Below are positions 47,690 through 56,921 of a stretch of DNA of 64,000 nucleotides, in pieces. The DNA is from SIG440 sp045586925 (GTDB taxonomy: Bacteria; Bacillota; Clostridia; Monoglobales; Monoglobaceae). Position numbers and translations under genes: made by a program. Under the pieces are notes generated by a model. The model saw only the letters and a list, made by a program, of their open reading frames with translations. It was not told the DNA's origin and did not search any database. The stretch's first letter is position 1. Each line of letters begins with the position of its first letter. Location: contig JAZNBG010000015.1 in the NCBI GenBank assembly GCA_045586925.1, positions 1-64,000 of the forward strand, written 5' to 3'.

Positions 47690-47870
47690 AACAGCCTATC
47701 ACACGTGCTAAAACGGCAAATTGCTCGCCATGCTGCGTTAAAATGCTCGCAAAGGCACATCGTTTAAGTGAAAATAACAATCCCTCAGTCACTTCGTGAC
47801 AGCTCCCTTTACACAAGGGAGCCTGTGTATATACGTGTAGGGAAGGGATATATCCCTTATACAACAGGAG
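47690..47870. repeat. Intergenic repeat before pcrA
   Basis: GTCAC-TTC-GTGAC followed by GCTCCCTT-TACAC-AAGGGAGC (47790-47823) and the palindrome AAGGGATATATCCCTT (about 47845-47860). The CCCTCAGTCAC...AAGGGAGCC layout matches a repeat type frequent in gut clostridia. No gene. Confidence 0.6.
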
Positions 47871-47877
47871 AAATATT

Positions 47878-50250
47878 ATGAACTTTATTGATATACGAAA
47901 AAAGATTATAGAAAACGGTTATAAAAACCTTAATAATAAACAGTTAGAGGCGGTGGTCAATACCGAAGGCCCTCTTCTTGTGATTGCAGGAGCAGGCTCG
48001 GGCAAGACCACAGTTATCATACACAAAATCGCACATCTTCTGACCTTTGGCAGAGCCTATGAGGATACAACAATTCCGTCGGGGTTAAGTGACGAGGAGC
48101 TTGAAATCCTTGAATGGTTTGCAAACGGCGAGATTGAGGAAATTCCGCCCCATCTGTGGGATTATATGTCGGTTGATGCGGTAAGACCATATAATGTTCT
48201 TGCAATAACCTTTACCAACAAGGCGGCGGCAGAGCTTAAATCACGTCTTAATGCAAAGCTTGGCGGTATGGGTGACGATGTATGGGCATCGACATTTCAT
48301 TCATCATGCGTCAAATTTTTGCGACGTGACATTGACAGACTTGGCTATGACAAAAGCTTTGTCATTTTTGACACAGCCGACCAGCAGACCTTGATTAAGG
48401 AATGTTTAAAGGAACTTAATCTTGACTCAAAGGAATTTGCCCCCAAAGCTATTGGCGGCGCAATCAGTCAGGCGAAGAACGAGCTTGTGACCCCAGAGGA
48501 TTATATCCGAATTTTTAAAGCTGACTTTTTTAAGTCGGTTGTGGCAAGGGTTTATACACTTTACCAAAAGAAACTGAAAAAATACAATGCTCTTGACTTT
48601 GACGATTTGATTATGTGCACGGTAAAGCTGTTTGAGGAAAACCCCGATGTTCTTGAGTTTTATCAGAACAAATTTAAATACATACTTATTGACGAGTATC
48701 AGGATACAAACCATGCTCAGTACCGCTTGGTCAGCCTTCTTGCGGCAAAGCACCGCAACTTGTGCGTGGTAGGTGACGATGACCAGAGTATTTATAAGTT
48801 CCGTGGTGCTGATATATCCAACATTCTTGGCTTTGAAGAAGAATTTGAAAATGCCAGAGTTATTAAGCTGGAAGAAAATTACCGTTCCACACAGAATATC
48901 CTGAATGCCGCAAATGGTGTTATCGCACACAATATGGGCAGAAAACAGAAAAAGCTGTGGACTCAAAACGGCGAGGGCGATAAAATAACCGTCTACAACG
49001 CAACAAACGAGCACGATGAGGCACGTTTTATCGGGGACAAAATTGAAGAATTTCACGCAAATGGCGAAAGCTACAATGATTTTGTTGTTCTGTATCGTAT
49101 GAATGCCGAATCCCGTGTGGTGGAAGACACACTGCTTAGAATGGCAATTCCATACAAGGTTGTGGGCGGATTGCGATTTTATGACCGCAAGGAAATCAAG
49201 GATTTGACGTCTTATTTGCGTCTTGTGCAGAACCCAACCGACAATGTTGCATTCCGCAGAATTGTTAACGAGCCAAAGCGAGGCATAGGCGATACTACAG
49301 TTGATAAAATTATTGATATTGCAGAATCTGAGGGCGTTGGTGCTCTTGAAATCTGCAGGCGTGCACCGCAGTACCCTGAGCTTTCACGAAGCTCGGCAAA
49401 GGTGGGAGTATTTGTTGGAATAATGGACACTATCTCAAAAGCCAGAGAAACAGAGGAAACCTTAGAGGGCTTTGTAAGATGCGTTCTTGAACAGTCGGGG
49501 ATGATTTCTGCACTTGAAAAGGACGATACTGTTGAAAGCCGAACAAGGATTGAAAACTTAAAGGAATTTTTATCAATGGTACAGGAAACCGTTAAGGAAA
49601 ATCCCGAAACAACCTTAGAGGATTTGCTTGAAAACATCTCCCTTGTGGCAGATATCGACAGTTTTGACGAGGCACAGGAAACCGTTACACTTATGACTCT
49701 GCACAGTGCAAAGGGTCTTGAGTTTAAGAATGTATTTCTTATCGGTATGGAGGAGGGAATATTCCCCGGTGTTCGTTCACTTGGTATGGATGACGAGATG
49801 GAGGAGGAACGCCGTCTTTGTTATGTGGGCATTACCCGTGCAAAGGTGCGCCTTTACCTGACACACACCGACACAAGAACTCTTTTCGGCACAACAAAGT
49901 ATAATATGATGTCACGGTTCTTGAAGGAAATACCCAAAGAGCTTGTAAACGAAGAAAGTGCACGAAAGACCACAGTTGCCGATTTTGGATTTTCTTACAC
50001 TAAAAAGCCGGCAATGGATACATCAATGTTTTCAAATAATGCGGCAAAGGCAAAAACTTCGGCTACAGTCTCGGGCAGTAAGGCGGCGCTTGATTTCTCA
50101 TCGGGTGACAGAGTCCTGCACCGCAAGTTTGGCGAAGGCACTGTTTTGGAGGCAAAGGCTATCGGTGCAGATATGTTTTTGCGTGTTAAGTTTGACAGCG
50201 TGGGCGAAAAGAACTTGATGGCGGCATATGTTCAGCTTGAAAAAATTTAG
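47878..50250 (+). CDS. pcrA: ATP-dependent DNA helicase, UvrD/PcrA family
   Basis: 790 residues. SF1A helicase motifs in order: Walker A IAGAGSGKTT (36-45), ITFTNKAAAELKSRL, DEYQDTNHAQY, VVGDDDQSIYKFRGAD, LEENYRST, RRIVNEPKRGIGDTT, TLHSAKGLEFKNVFLIGMEEGIFP and RRLCYVGITRAK. A Tudor-like C-terminal piece (SSGDRVLHRKFGEGTVLEAK) binds RNA polymerase in PcrA. There is an insertion of about 45 acidic residues between motif I and Ia (about 53-105), common in clostridial PcrA. 3'-5' helicase for repair and for clearing stalled complexes. Confidence 0.95.
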   Translation: MNFIDIRKKIIENGYKNLNNKQLEAVVNTEGPLLVIAGAGSGKTTVIIHKIAHLLTFGRAYEDTTIPSGLSDEELEILEWFANGEIEEIPPHLWDYMSVDAVRPYNVLAITFTNKAAAELKSRLNAKLGGMGDDVWASTFHSSCVKFLRRDIDRLGYDKSFVIFDTADQQTLIKECLKELNLDSKEFAPKAIGGAISQAKNELVTPEDYIRIFKADFFKSVVARVYTLYQKKLKKYNALDFDDLIMCTVKLFEENPDVLEFYQNKFKYILIDEYQDTNHAQYRLVSLLAAKHRNLCVVGDDDQSIYKFRGADISNILGFEEEFENARVIKLEENYRSTQNILNAANGVIAHNMGRKQKKLWTQNGEGDKITVYNATNEHDEARFIGDKIEEFHANGESYNDFVVLYRMNAESRVVEDTLLRMAIPYKVVGGLRFYDRKEIKDLTSYLRLVQNPTDNVAFRRIVNEPKRGIGDTTVDKIIDIAESEGVGALEICRRAPQYPELSRSSAKVGVFVGIMDTISKARETEETLEGFVRCVLEQSGMISALEKDDTVESRTRIENLKEFLSMVQETVKENPETTLEDLLENISLVADIDSFDEAQETVTLMTLHSAKGLEFKNVFLIGMEEGIFPGVRSLGMDDEMEEERRLCYVGITRAKVRLYLTHTDTRTLFGTTKYNMMSRFLKEIPKELVNEESARKTTVADFGFSYTKKPAMDTSMFSNNAAKAKTSATVSGSKAALDFSSGDRVLHRKFGEGTVLEAKAIGADMFLRVKFDSVGEKNLMAAYVQLEKI

Positions 50251-50263
50251 GTGGTGATACCTT

Positions 50264-51007
50264 ATGTACAACGATTTTGCACAGGTTTATGACAAACTGC
50301 AGGATGCGGATTACAACCGCTTTGTGGATTTTTATGAAGAGATTTTTAAACGGCTTGGCAAAAAGCCGGAGCTCGTCCTTGACCTTGCCTGCGGAACGGG
50401 GAATATTACCATTCCTATGGCAGAGAGGGGCTATGATATGATTGGGCTTGATATGTCGGTTGAAATGCTGAATATTGCAAGGGACAAGGCATATGAAAAA
50501 GGCAGTGAAGTTTTGTTTTTGTGTCAGGATATGTGTGAGATGGAGCTTTTTGGCACAGTTGATGCGATTGTGTGTGCTTTAGATGGCGTAAACTACATTA
50601 CCGATTATGATGATTTAAAGGAGCTTTTCAGACTGGTAAAAAACTATCTCAACCCCGGCGGCGTGTTCATTTTTGATATAAACAGTGTTCGCAAGCTGAA
50701 GGAAATTTTGGGAGGCAACACCTTTGTCAATGACGAGCAGGGCATCTTTTATGTATGGCAAAGTGAGTTTTGCGATAAAACAAATGTATGCGATTTTGAC
50801 CTTACATTCTTTTGTGAGGATGGGGATGGAGCTTACATAAGATTTGACGAATTTCAGCAGGAGCGGGCATATACCATTGCAGAAATTACGGATGCGGTAA
50901 AGCTTGCGGGACTTGATGTGACAGGAATTTACAAACCTTTTGAATTTGCGACGGCAGACGACTGCGACGAGAGAATTTTTTTCGTAGTTTCCCAAAAAAC
51001 ATATTGA
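50264..51007 (+). CDS. Class I SAM-dependent methyltransferase
   Basis: 247 residues, soluble. SAM-binding motif LDLACGTGNITIPMAERG (39-57), acidic GLDMSVEMLNIARDKA, then QDMCEMEL and VDAIVCALDGVNYITD, and FIFDINSVRKLKE. The profile is that of the small-molecule MTase group often annotated as YqeM-like, downstream of a helicase gene in clostridia. Starts 13 nt after pcrA with AGGTGGTG. Substrate unknown. Confidence 0.85.
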   Translation: MYNDFAQVYDKLQDADYNRFVDFYEEIFKRLGKKPELVLDLACGTGNITIPMAERGYDMIGLDMSVEMLNIARDKAYEKGSEVLFLCQDMCEMELFGTVDAIVCALDGVNYITDYDDLKELFRLVKNYLNPGGVFIFDINSVRKLKEILGGNTFVNDEQGIFYVWQSEFCDKTNVCDFDLTFFCEDGDGAYIRFDEFQQERAYTIAEITDAVKLAGLDVTGIYKPFEFATADDCDERIFFVVSQKTY

Positions 51008-51032
51008 CATAAATTGGGAATAATGATATACT
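51004..51032 (+). promoter_or_regulatory. Promoter of the cold-shock gene
   Basis: TTGACA (51004-51009) overlaps the stop codon of the methyltransferase; 17-bp spacer; TATACT (51027-51032). The leader is about 60 nt, typical for csp messages. Confidence 0.75.
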
Positions 51033-51096
51033 TATCCGGTGGACAACAGTTAGCGGATATTGCTACTGTCAGACTAGAAATTGGAGGAACAGTTTT

Positions 51097-51297
51097 ATGC
51101 AAAAAGGCAAAGTTAAATGGTTTAATGCTGAGAAGGGCTTCGGCTTCATCGAAACAGAAGAAGGAACAGACGTTTTTGTTCATTTTTCAGCAATTGCCAT
51201 GGACGGCTACAAGACCTTGGAAGAAGGCGCAGAAGTTGAATTTGAAGTTGTAGAAGGAGCTAAGGGACCGCAGGCGGCAAACGTTACCCGCGTGTAA
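51097..51297 (+). CDS. cspA: Cold-shock protein
   Basis: 66 residues, the standard Csp size. RNP1 and RNP2 motifs are clear: KWFNAEKGFGFIETEEG and DVFVHFSAI. Small beta-barrel single-stranded nucleic-acid chaperone. An excellent ribosome site (TTGGAGGA) precedes the ATG, and the gene has its own strong promoter and terminator. The exact paralog name cannot be fixed from sequence. Confidence 0.95.
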   Translation: MQKGKVKWFNAEKGFGFIETEEGTDVFVHFSAIAMDGYKTLEEGAEVEFEVVEGAKGPQAANVTRV

Positions 51298-51329
51298 TCC
51301 TTAAAACATATACGATAAACAAAAAAACG

Positions 51330-51353
51330 AATCGGCTCTTTTGAGCCGATTTT
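51330..51353 (+). terminator. Terminator of the cold-shock gene
   Basis: AATCGGCTC-TTTT-GAGCCGATT with T-rich tail. Confidence 0.85.
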
Positions 51354-51380
51354 CTGCTTTATCAGAAAGGAAACAAAATT

Positions 51381-52265
51381 ATGGCAGACAAGATAACCAT
51401 TGCGGTTACGAAAAACAGACTTATAAGAATTTATGCGATAAATTCAAAGAATATTGTTCAGGCGGCAAAGGACTTTCACAGCACTATGCCAACAGGTACT
51501 GCGGCACTTGGCAGACTTTTGACGGGAGCTGCTCTTATGGGGGCGATGCTCAAGGACGAAAATACATCCCTGACACTTCAAATGAAGGGTGACGGACCTT
51601 TGGGCAGGGTAATTGCTGTTGCAAATTCTGATGGCGATGTTAAGGGCTATATTGAAAACCCAACTGCCGAGCTTCCGCTTAATGCTTTCGGCAAGCTTGA
51701 TGTTGGCGGCGGTATAGGAAGAGAGGGCTACCTCAGCGTTGTCAAGGATATGAATATGCGTGAGCCATACGTTGGGCAAATACCTATTCAAACAGGCGAA
51801 ATCGGCGATGACCTTGCTTTTTATTTTGCACAGTCCGAGCAGGTTCCAAGCCTTGTGGCTTTGGGCGTTTTAGTGGACAGAGATTATTCTGTCAAACAGG
51901 CGGGGGGCTTTATTGTGCAGATTATGCCCGACTGTGACGAGTTCAACCTGAAAAAGTTCGAAAAGGCGGCAGAGGGGCTGTCGAGTGTTACGGCACTTCT
52001 TGAGGAAGGCTTGTCAAACGAGGAACTTATACGCAGAGTAATGAAGGATTTTGAAATTGAAATCTTAGAGGAAAAGGAAGTTGCTTACCGCTGCGATTGC
52101 TGCGACGAGCGGATGCAGCGTGCAATTATCAGCCTTGGCAAAAAGGAAATTCAGGATATTACTGACGAGCAGGGCGAGGTAGAGATTGTTTGTCAGTTCT
52201 GCAACAAGGGCTATACTTATGATAAGGCGGCTCTTGAAGAGATGCTAAGCAAGGCAAAAAGATAG
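51381..52265 (+). CDS. hslO: 33-kDa redox-regulated chaperonin (Hsp33)
   Basis: 294 residues. N-terminal folding domain (LIRIYAINSKNIVQAAKDFH, TALGRLLTGAALMGAML, GDGPLGRVIAVANSDGDVKGY) and a C-terminal zinc-thiol switch with cysteines in CDCC (about 234) and VCQFCNKGY (about 266). Oxidative stress releases zinc and turns on holdase activity. AGAAAGGA precedes the ATG. Monocistronic with terminator at 52276-52306. Confidence 0.95.
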   Translation: MADKITIAVTKNRLIRIYAINSKNIVQAAKDFHSTMPTGTAALGRLLTGAALMGAMLKDENTSLTLQMKGDGPLGRVIAVANSDGDVKGYIENPTAELPLNAFGKLDVGGGIGREGYLSVVKDMNMREPYVGQIPIQTGEIGDDLAFYFAQSEQVPSLVALGVLVDRDYSVKQAGGFIVQIMPDCDEFNLKKFEKAAEGLSSVTALLEEGLSNEELIRRVMKDFEIEILEEKEVAYRCDCCDERMQRAIISLGKKEIQDITDEQGEVEIVCQFCNKGYTYDKAALEEMLSKAKR

Positions 52266-52275
52266 ATAACTGAAA

Positions 52276-52306
52276 AAACACCGTTGGGGTAATCCAACGG
52301 TGTTTT
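52276..52306 (+). terminator. Terminator of hslO
   Basis: AACACCGTTGG pairs with CCAACGGTGTT, then TT. The rest of the gap to 52457 holds CCAACTC/GAGTTGG and GGTGTAC/GTACACC hairpins but no gene. Confidence 0.85.
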
Positions 52307-52457
52307 ACTGCTTTTTTACGGGCGATTTTAACACCAACTCCGTAAGGATAGGTAAAATTGAGTTGGAATACACAAACCGAACCGAAGGGTTACCCGAAGG
52401 TGTACTTTGTGTACACCGAGTGGTGAGGTGTGTGCATTACAGCCAATTTTAACAGCC

Positions 52458-53411
52458 TTACATTTCGGCAAGGCCTTCTGCCACGCCCATTATAATTATG
52501 CCGGCGATAACAGCAACAAGTGATGCATAATGCTTCCATGAAAGTCTTTCCTTCAGGAAGATTGAGCTCCATACCGCTGAAATAACGCAGTATGCACAGA
52601 TAACAGGTGCCGCACCTACAGGGTTTGCCGCCAATGCATAGATATATGCAAACTGACCTGCTGTTTCGCAGATTGCCGCAATTCCCTTGGGAGCTTCGTC
52701 CTTTATGCCTATCAGTTTTTGCTTTTTGATTACAAATACATAAATTGCTGCAACAACCGCCATAAAGAGGAAGGTCAGCTCGTATGCTACATTTGCAACA
52801 TCCTCGTCCATATAATGGAACACGCTTGTCATAAATGTGTTTCCTTCTTCAAGGATTACTGCGTCAAAGAATGTACCTAATGCGTCGATAAAGCAGTAAA
52901 GTACGGGAAGAAGTATTGCAAGAACGCTCTTTGTGTACTTTCTGTTTGCCTTTAGCTGACGGGCAGCCTTTGCCTCGTCATCCTCGGTGTATTCTGCAAT
53001 TCCCAAAAGTACAACGCCTAAGGATACAATCACAATACCAACGGCAGAAAGACTGTCAACCGTCTGACCAAGAACAAGCAGGCAAAGAATTGCCGCAACC
53101 GCACCTGATGAATTGCATATGGGTGATGATACCGAAAGCTCAATGTATCTAAGGGACATATAACCAAATATCATCGAAAGTATGTACATTGCAGATGCAG
53201 GCAGGTAGTAAACTATATCCATAAATGTAATGGCGGTGCCTGTTGCAATCTCGTATATTGCGTGAATACCCATAACTACGCCAACTGCAATAACCATTTT
53301 CCAATGGCTGTATTTATCCGAGGGCTTAGAGCCCAGCTTGCTGAAAAAGTCAGAACCACTCCAACAGAGCATTGCTATAATTGCTATAATTAACCACATA
53401 ATAATTTCCAT
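52458..53411 (-). CDS. EamA/DMT-superfamily transporter
   Basis: 317 residues with ten predicted helices in two halves joined by a charged loop (TEDDEAKAARQLKANRKYTKS). The first helix region is MWLIIAIIAMLCWSGSDFFSK. The second half includes ICETAGQFAYIYALAANPVGAAPVICAYCVISAVWS and FLKERLSWKHY, the EamA C-terminal pattern. Start ATG 53411 is taken as most likely; GTG 53426 and ATG 53402 are alternatives. Substrate unknown. It is unrelated in sequence to the EamA transporter at 4312. Confidence 0.8.
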   Translation of the reverse strand: MEIIMWLIIAIIAMLCWSGSDFFSKLGSKPSDKYSHWKMVIAVGVVMGIHAIYEIATGTAITFMDIVYYLPASAMYILSMIFGYMSLRYIELSVSSPICNSSGAVAAILCLLVLGQTVDSLSAVGIVIVSLGVVLLGIAEYTEDDEAKAARQLKANRKYTKSVLAILLPVLYCFIDALGTFFDAVILEEGNTFMTSVFHYMDEDVANVAYELTFLFMAVVAAIYVFVIKKQKLIGIKDEAPKGIAAICETAGQFAYIYALAANPVGAAPVICAYCVISAVWSSIFLKERLSWKHYASLVAVIAGIIIMGVAEGLAEM

Positions 53412-53489
53412 AACCTTTCTGCCCACAAATCAAAAATAAAAATACACACGGCTTTACTGTGGGCAGATAAGGTGTGTAGTGGAAATTAC

Positions 53490-53531
53490 GCACATCGCCG
53501 TTTTGTGCCCGGCACAAAAACTCGGCGGTGC
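53490..53531. other. Large intergenic hairpin
   Basis: GCAC/GTGC, CGCCG/CGGCG and TTTTGTGC/GCACAAAA stack around CCG with one mismatch, about 17 bp, between two minus-strand genes and upstream of the DMT transporter start. Confidence 0.5.
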
Positions 53532-53544
53532 AATAAATTCCGCC

Positions 53545-53580
53545 GGAGGCTTAAACATGAGTTTTCATGTTTAAACCTCC
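53545..53580 (-). terminator. Terminator overlapping the stop codon of the gamma-lyase-like gene
   Basis: GGAGG-TTTAAACATGA pairs with TCATGTTTAA-CCTCC, about 16 bp. The stop codon lies inside the 5' arm. Confidence 0.75.
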
Positions 53581-54875
53581 AAAGATTTTATTTTTTCAAT
53601 ATCAAGGAGATTGGCGTCAACCATTTTCTGAACAGACATTAAAATTCCAAGCTTTGCGTGATACCATGTAATTCCGCCCTGAAAATAAACCGCATAAGGC
53701 TCGCGTAGAGGTGCATCTGCACTAAGCTCGATTGACGAGCCCTGAACAAAAGCGCCTGCCGCCATAATAACCTGCGATTCATAGCCCGGCATATCTCCGG
53801 GTACGGGCGTAACATAGCTGTCAACCGGTGCTGCTGCCTGAATACCCTCGCAAAAGGCGATAACCCTTTCTGCATTGCCAAGCTCCACTGCCTGAATTAT
53901 ATCGTGTCTTGATTCTGTTCCGTTTGGAACAACACGAAAACCCAATCTCTCGTAAATGTTTGCTGCAAAGATTGCCCCTTTAAGAGCACCTGCAACAACG
54001 GTGGGAGCCATAAAAAGCCCCTGATAAAACTGTCTCATCATTCCCATATTTGTGCCGACCTCTTTGCCAAGACCCGGTGCGGTAAGGCGGTAGCCGCAAC
54101 GCTCAATGCACTCACGTGTTCCGCAAATATAACCGCCCGATGGGGCAAGTCCGCCACCAAGATTTTTGATAAGAGAGCCCACAGACATATCTGCACCAAA
54201 ATCTGGAGGCTCAGTCCTTTCGACAAATTCTCCGTAGCAGTTATCCACCATACAAAGAACATCAGGTTTTATATTTTTAACAAATTTAATTATTTCTGCA
54301 ATTTCAGCAACCGAAAAGGTCTTTCTGGTCTGGTAGCCTTTTGACCTTTGGATTGTAACAAGGCGTGTTTTTTCGTTGATAGCATTTTTTATTCCGTCCC
54401 AGTCAAAGCCGCCGTCTGGCAGCAAATCAACCTGACGATAGGTAACGCCATATTCTGCAAGCGAGCCTGTTGTCGGGCGAATGCCGATAACTCCCTCTAA
54501 GGTGTCATAGGGCTTGCCAACAGGTGAGAGCAGCTCATCACCGGGGCGCAGATTTGCGCTGAGTGCCAAAGCAAGGGCATGAGTTCCGCAAGTAATCTGC
54601 GGTCTTACAAGTGCATCTTCACAGTTAAAACAGTCAGCATAAACACGCTCCAAAGTGTCACGGCCCACATCGTCATAGCCATAGCCTGTGGATTCGTTAA
54701 AGCATGCTGCATCAACTCGGTTTTTCTGCATTGCGGAAATAACTTTAAGCTGATTATACTCTGCAGTTTCATCTATATTCTGAAATCTGTCACTAAGGCT
54801 TTCGATTATTCTTTCGCCAAAGTCAAAAACCTCGTCACAGATGCCCAATTTCGAATAAATGTTATCTTTTGCCAT
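53571..54875 (-). CDS. Methionine gamma-lyase-like PLP protein (YnbB family)
   Basis: 434 residues. PLP fold type I, the branch once called aluminium-resistance protein: ESTGYGYDDVGRDTLERVYADCF, QITCGTHALALALSANLRPGDEL, VDNCYGEFVE and the PLP lysine region SLIKNLGGGLAPSGGYICG, with PGLGKEVGTNMGMMRQFYQGLFMAP. The reaction of this group is not firmly established; C-S lyase activity is inferred from the fold. TTGGAGGCG precedes the ATG. Own promoter, back to back with that of the LOG gene. Confidence 0.88.
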   Translation of the reverse strand: MAKDNIYSKLGICDEVFDFGERIIESLSDRFQNIDETAEYNQLKVISAMQKNRVDAACFNESTGYGYDDVGRDTLERVYADCFNCEDALVRPQITCGTHALALALSANLRPGDELLSPVGKPYDTLEGVIGIRPTTGSLAEYGVTYRQVDLLPDGGFDWDGIKNAINEKTRLVTIQRSKGYQTRKTFSVAEIAEIIKFVKNIKPDVLCMVDNCYGEFVERTEPPDFGADMSVGSLIKNLGGGLAPSGGYICGTRECIERCGYRLTAPGLGKEVGTNMGMMRQFYQGLFMAPTVVAGALKGAIFAANIYERLGFRVVPNGTESRHDIIQAVELGNAERVIAFCEGIQAAAPVDSYVTPVPGDMPGYESQVIMAAGAFVQGSSIELSADAPLREPYAVYFQGGITWYHAKLGILMSVQKMVDANLLDIEKIKSLEV

Positions 54876-54896
54876 TTTTTACGCCTCCAAGGAAGA

Positions 54897-54925
54897 ATTA
54901 TACACTATTTATCAAAAATAGTCAA
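54897..54925 (-). promoter_or_regulatory. Promoter of the YnbB-like gene
   Basis: Minus strand TTGACT (54925-54920), 17-bp spacer, TATAAT (54902-54897). Its -35 box directly abuts the -35 of the divergent promoter. Confidence 0.75.
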
Positions 54926-54954
54926 TTGATTTTTTGTTGCAAATGTGATATAAT
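54926..54954 (+). promoter_or_regulatory. Promoter of the LOG-family gene
   Basis: TTGATT (54926-54931), 17-bp spacer, TATAAT (54949-54954). Confidence 0.75.
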
Positions 54955-54988
54955 TATCATATAATAAAGGAGCAAAGGAGTTGACTTT

Positions 54989-55567
54989 ATGAATATATGT
55001 GTTTATGGTGCATCAAGTGATGCAATTGACAAAAGATACATACAGGCAGGCGAAGCCTTAGGCGAAGAAATGGCAAAGCGAGGACACTCGCTGGTTTATG
55101 GCGGAGGTGCTTGCGGTCTTATGGGGGCAGTTGCCCGTGGAATGACACGTGGCGGCGGCGAAATTATCGGTGTTGCTCCGTCATTCTTTCAGGTAGACGG
55201 CGTCCTTTATGACAAGTGTACCGAATTTATCTACACCGAAACAATGCGTGAGAGAAAACAGATTATGGAAGACCGTGCCGATGCATTTATTATGACTCCG
55301 GGCGGGATTGGCACATATGAGGAATTTTTTGAAATTCTTACATTAAAACAGCTTGACCGTCATCCAAAGGCGATAGCGGTGCTTAATACGTTGGGATATT
55401 ATGACATAATTAATGAACTTATGCAGCGTACATCCGACCTTCATTTTATGAAGCCTGCGTCAATGAAACTTTATGAAACCTTTGACGATATTTCGGCTAT
55501 GCTTGACTATATCGAAAATTACACCGACCCCGATTTTGATATTCACGAAATGAAGCATATTGGCTAA
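54989..55567 (+). CDS. LOG-family nucleotide 5'-monophosphate phosphoribohydrolase
   Basis: 192 residues, Rossmann-like. The LOG signatures are visible: VYGGGACGLMGAVARG near 37-51, the MRERKQIM helix and PGGIGTYEEFFE (104-115). The family hydrolyses nucleoside monophosphates between base and ribose phosphate (cytokinin activation in plants; purine-nucleotide salvage or stress in bacteria). The bacterial substrate is not fixed. AAAGGAG precedes the ATG. Monocistronic. Confidence 0.9.
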   Translation: MNICVYGASSDAIDKRYIQAGEALGEEMAKRGHSLVYGGGACGLMGAVARGMTRGGGEIIGVAPSFFQVDGVLYDKCTEFIYTETMRERKQIMEDRADAFIMTPGGIGTYEEFFEILTLKQLDRHPKAIAVLNTLGYYDIINELMQRTSDLHFMKPASMKLYETFDDISAMLDYIENYTDPDFDIHEMKHIG

Positions 55568-55596
55568 TTATGAATTTAATTTAAATAATATATAAA

Positions 55597-55642
55597 CATT
55601 TTACCACAGCCGTTGATTTTTACTCAGTGCTGTGGTAAAATG
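55597..55642 (+). terminator. Long hairpin between the LOG gene and proA
   Basis: CATTTTACCACAGC (55597-55610) pairs perfectly with GCTGTGGTAAAATG (55629-55642). It may terminate the LOG transcript or act in the proA leader; the T-run is weak. Confidence 0.55.
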
Positions 55643-55661
55643 CTTTATGAGGTGAATTTAA

Positions 55662-56906
55662 GTGGAAGAACTTAAAATAAAAGGTCAGGCGGCAAAGACG
55701 GCATCTGCGGCACTTGCAACCGTAGGTGAAGACATAAAAAATGCTGCTTTAAATAAAATAGCAGAGGCTTTTTTAGAGAAGTCTGAATATATTCTTGCAG
55801 AAAACCAAAAGGATATTGACGCTGCGCACAAAAACGGTATTTCTGACGGACTTATCGACAGACTTACGCTGAATGACGCACGTATTTCGGCGATGGCAGA
55901 GGGAATACGCCAGATTACCGACCTTCCCGATCCAATCGGTGAGATGGTGAATGAATTCAGCCGTCCCAACGGCTTGAATATTGGCGAGGTGCGTGTTCCG
56001 CTTGGTGTTGTGGGAATAATTTACGAGGCACGCCCAAATGTTACAGCAGATGCGGCGGCACTGTGCATTAAGTCGGGCAATGCCTGCATCTTGCGTTGCG
56101 GCAAGGAAGCCCACGCATCAAGCTTGGCAATTACAAAGGTTATCCGTGAGACTCTGGCAGAGTCGGGATTGCCTGCCGATTGTGTAAATCTTGTTGAAGA
56201 TACAAGCCGTGAAAGTGCCCTTGCCCTGATGAAATTAAATGATTATCTTGATGTAATAATTCCACGTGGCGGTGCAGGTCTTATCCGCAGTGTTGTTGAA
56301 AATGCCACAGTTCCTGCCATTGAAACAGGTACCGGCAATTGCCATATTTTTGTTGACGAAGGTGCTGATTTTGATATGGCAGAGAAAATTATTATCAACG
56401 CCAAAACATCACGGCCGTCGGTATGCAATGCCGAGGAAAAGCTCCTTGTTCATAAATCGGTCGCAAAGGAATTTTTACCCCGTATTTTAAATGCTCTTGC
56501 CGAAAAATCGGTTGAGATTATAGGCGATAGCGAGGTTTGCGGTATTTTTCCCAATGCAACTTTGGCAACAGAGGATGACTGGGGTACAGAGTATCTTGAT
56601 TTAAAGATTGGCGTAAAGGTTGTTGATGGCGTTGATGAGGCAATCAGCCACATCAACAGATACGGAAGCCGACATTCCGAGGCGATAGTTACACAAAACG
56701 ATGCAAATGCTCAAAAATTCCTGCAAGGCGTAGATGCGGCGGCGGTGTATGTAAATGCATCAACACGCTTTACAGACGGCTTTGAATTTGGTTTTGGTGC
56801 AGAAATCGGCATCAGTACCCAGAAAATTCATGCAAGAGGCCCTATGGGACTAAAAGCATTGACAACAACAAAATACATTATCCGCGGTTGCGGGCAAATA
56901 AGATAA
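55662..56906 (+). CDS. proA: Gamma-glutamyl phosphate reductase
   Basis: 414 residues from GTG 55662 after GAGGTG. NADPH-dependent reduction of gamma-glutamyl phosphate, second step of proline synthesis. Family motifs: VPLGVVGIIYEARPNVTADAAALCIKSGNA, IPRGGAGLIRSV, the catalytic cysteine region KTSRPSVCNAEEKLLVH, and RYGSRHSEAIVTQN, then RFTDGFEFGFGAEIGISTQKIHARGPMGLKALTT. proB, its usual partner, is not adjacent in this window. Confidence 0.95.
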   Translation: MEELKIKGQAAKTASAALATVGEDIKNAALNKIAEAFLEKSEYILAENQKDIDAAHKNGISDGLIDRLTLNDARISAMAEGIRQITDLPDPIGEMVNEFSRPNGLNIGEVRVPLGVVGIIYEARPNVTADAAALCIKSGNACILRCGKEAHASSLAITKVIRETLAESGLPADCVNLVEDTSRESALALMKLNDYLDVIIPRGGAGLIRSVVENATVPAIETGTGNCHIFVDEGADFDMAEKIIINAKTSRPSVCNAEEKLLVHKSVAKEFLPRILNALAEKSVEIIGDSEVCGIFPNATLATEDDWGTEYLDLKIGVKVVDGVDEAISHINRYGSRHSEAIVTQNDANAQKFLQGVDAAAVYVNASTRFTDGFEFGFGAEIGISTQKIHARGPMGLKALTTTKYIIRGCGQIR

Positions 56907-56921
56907 CGAGAGGAACATATA

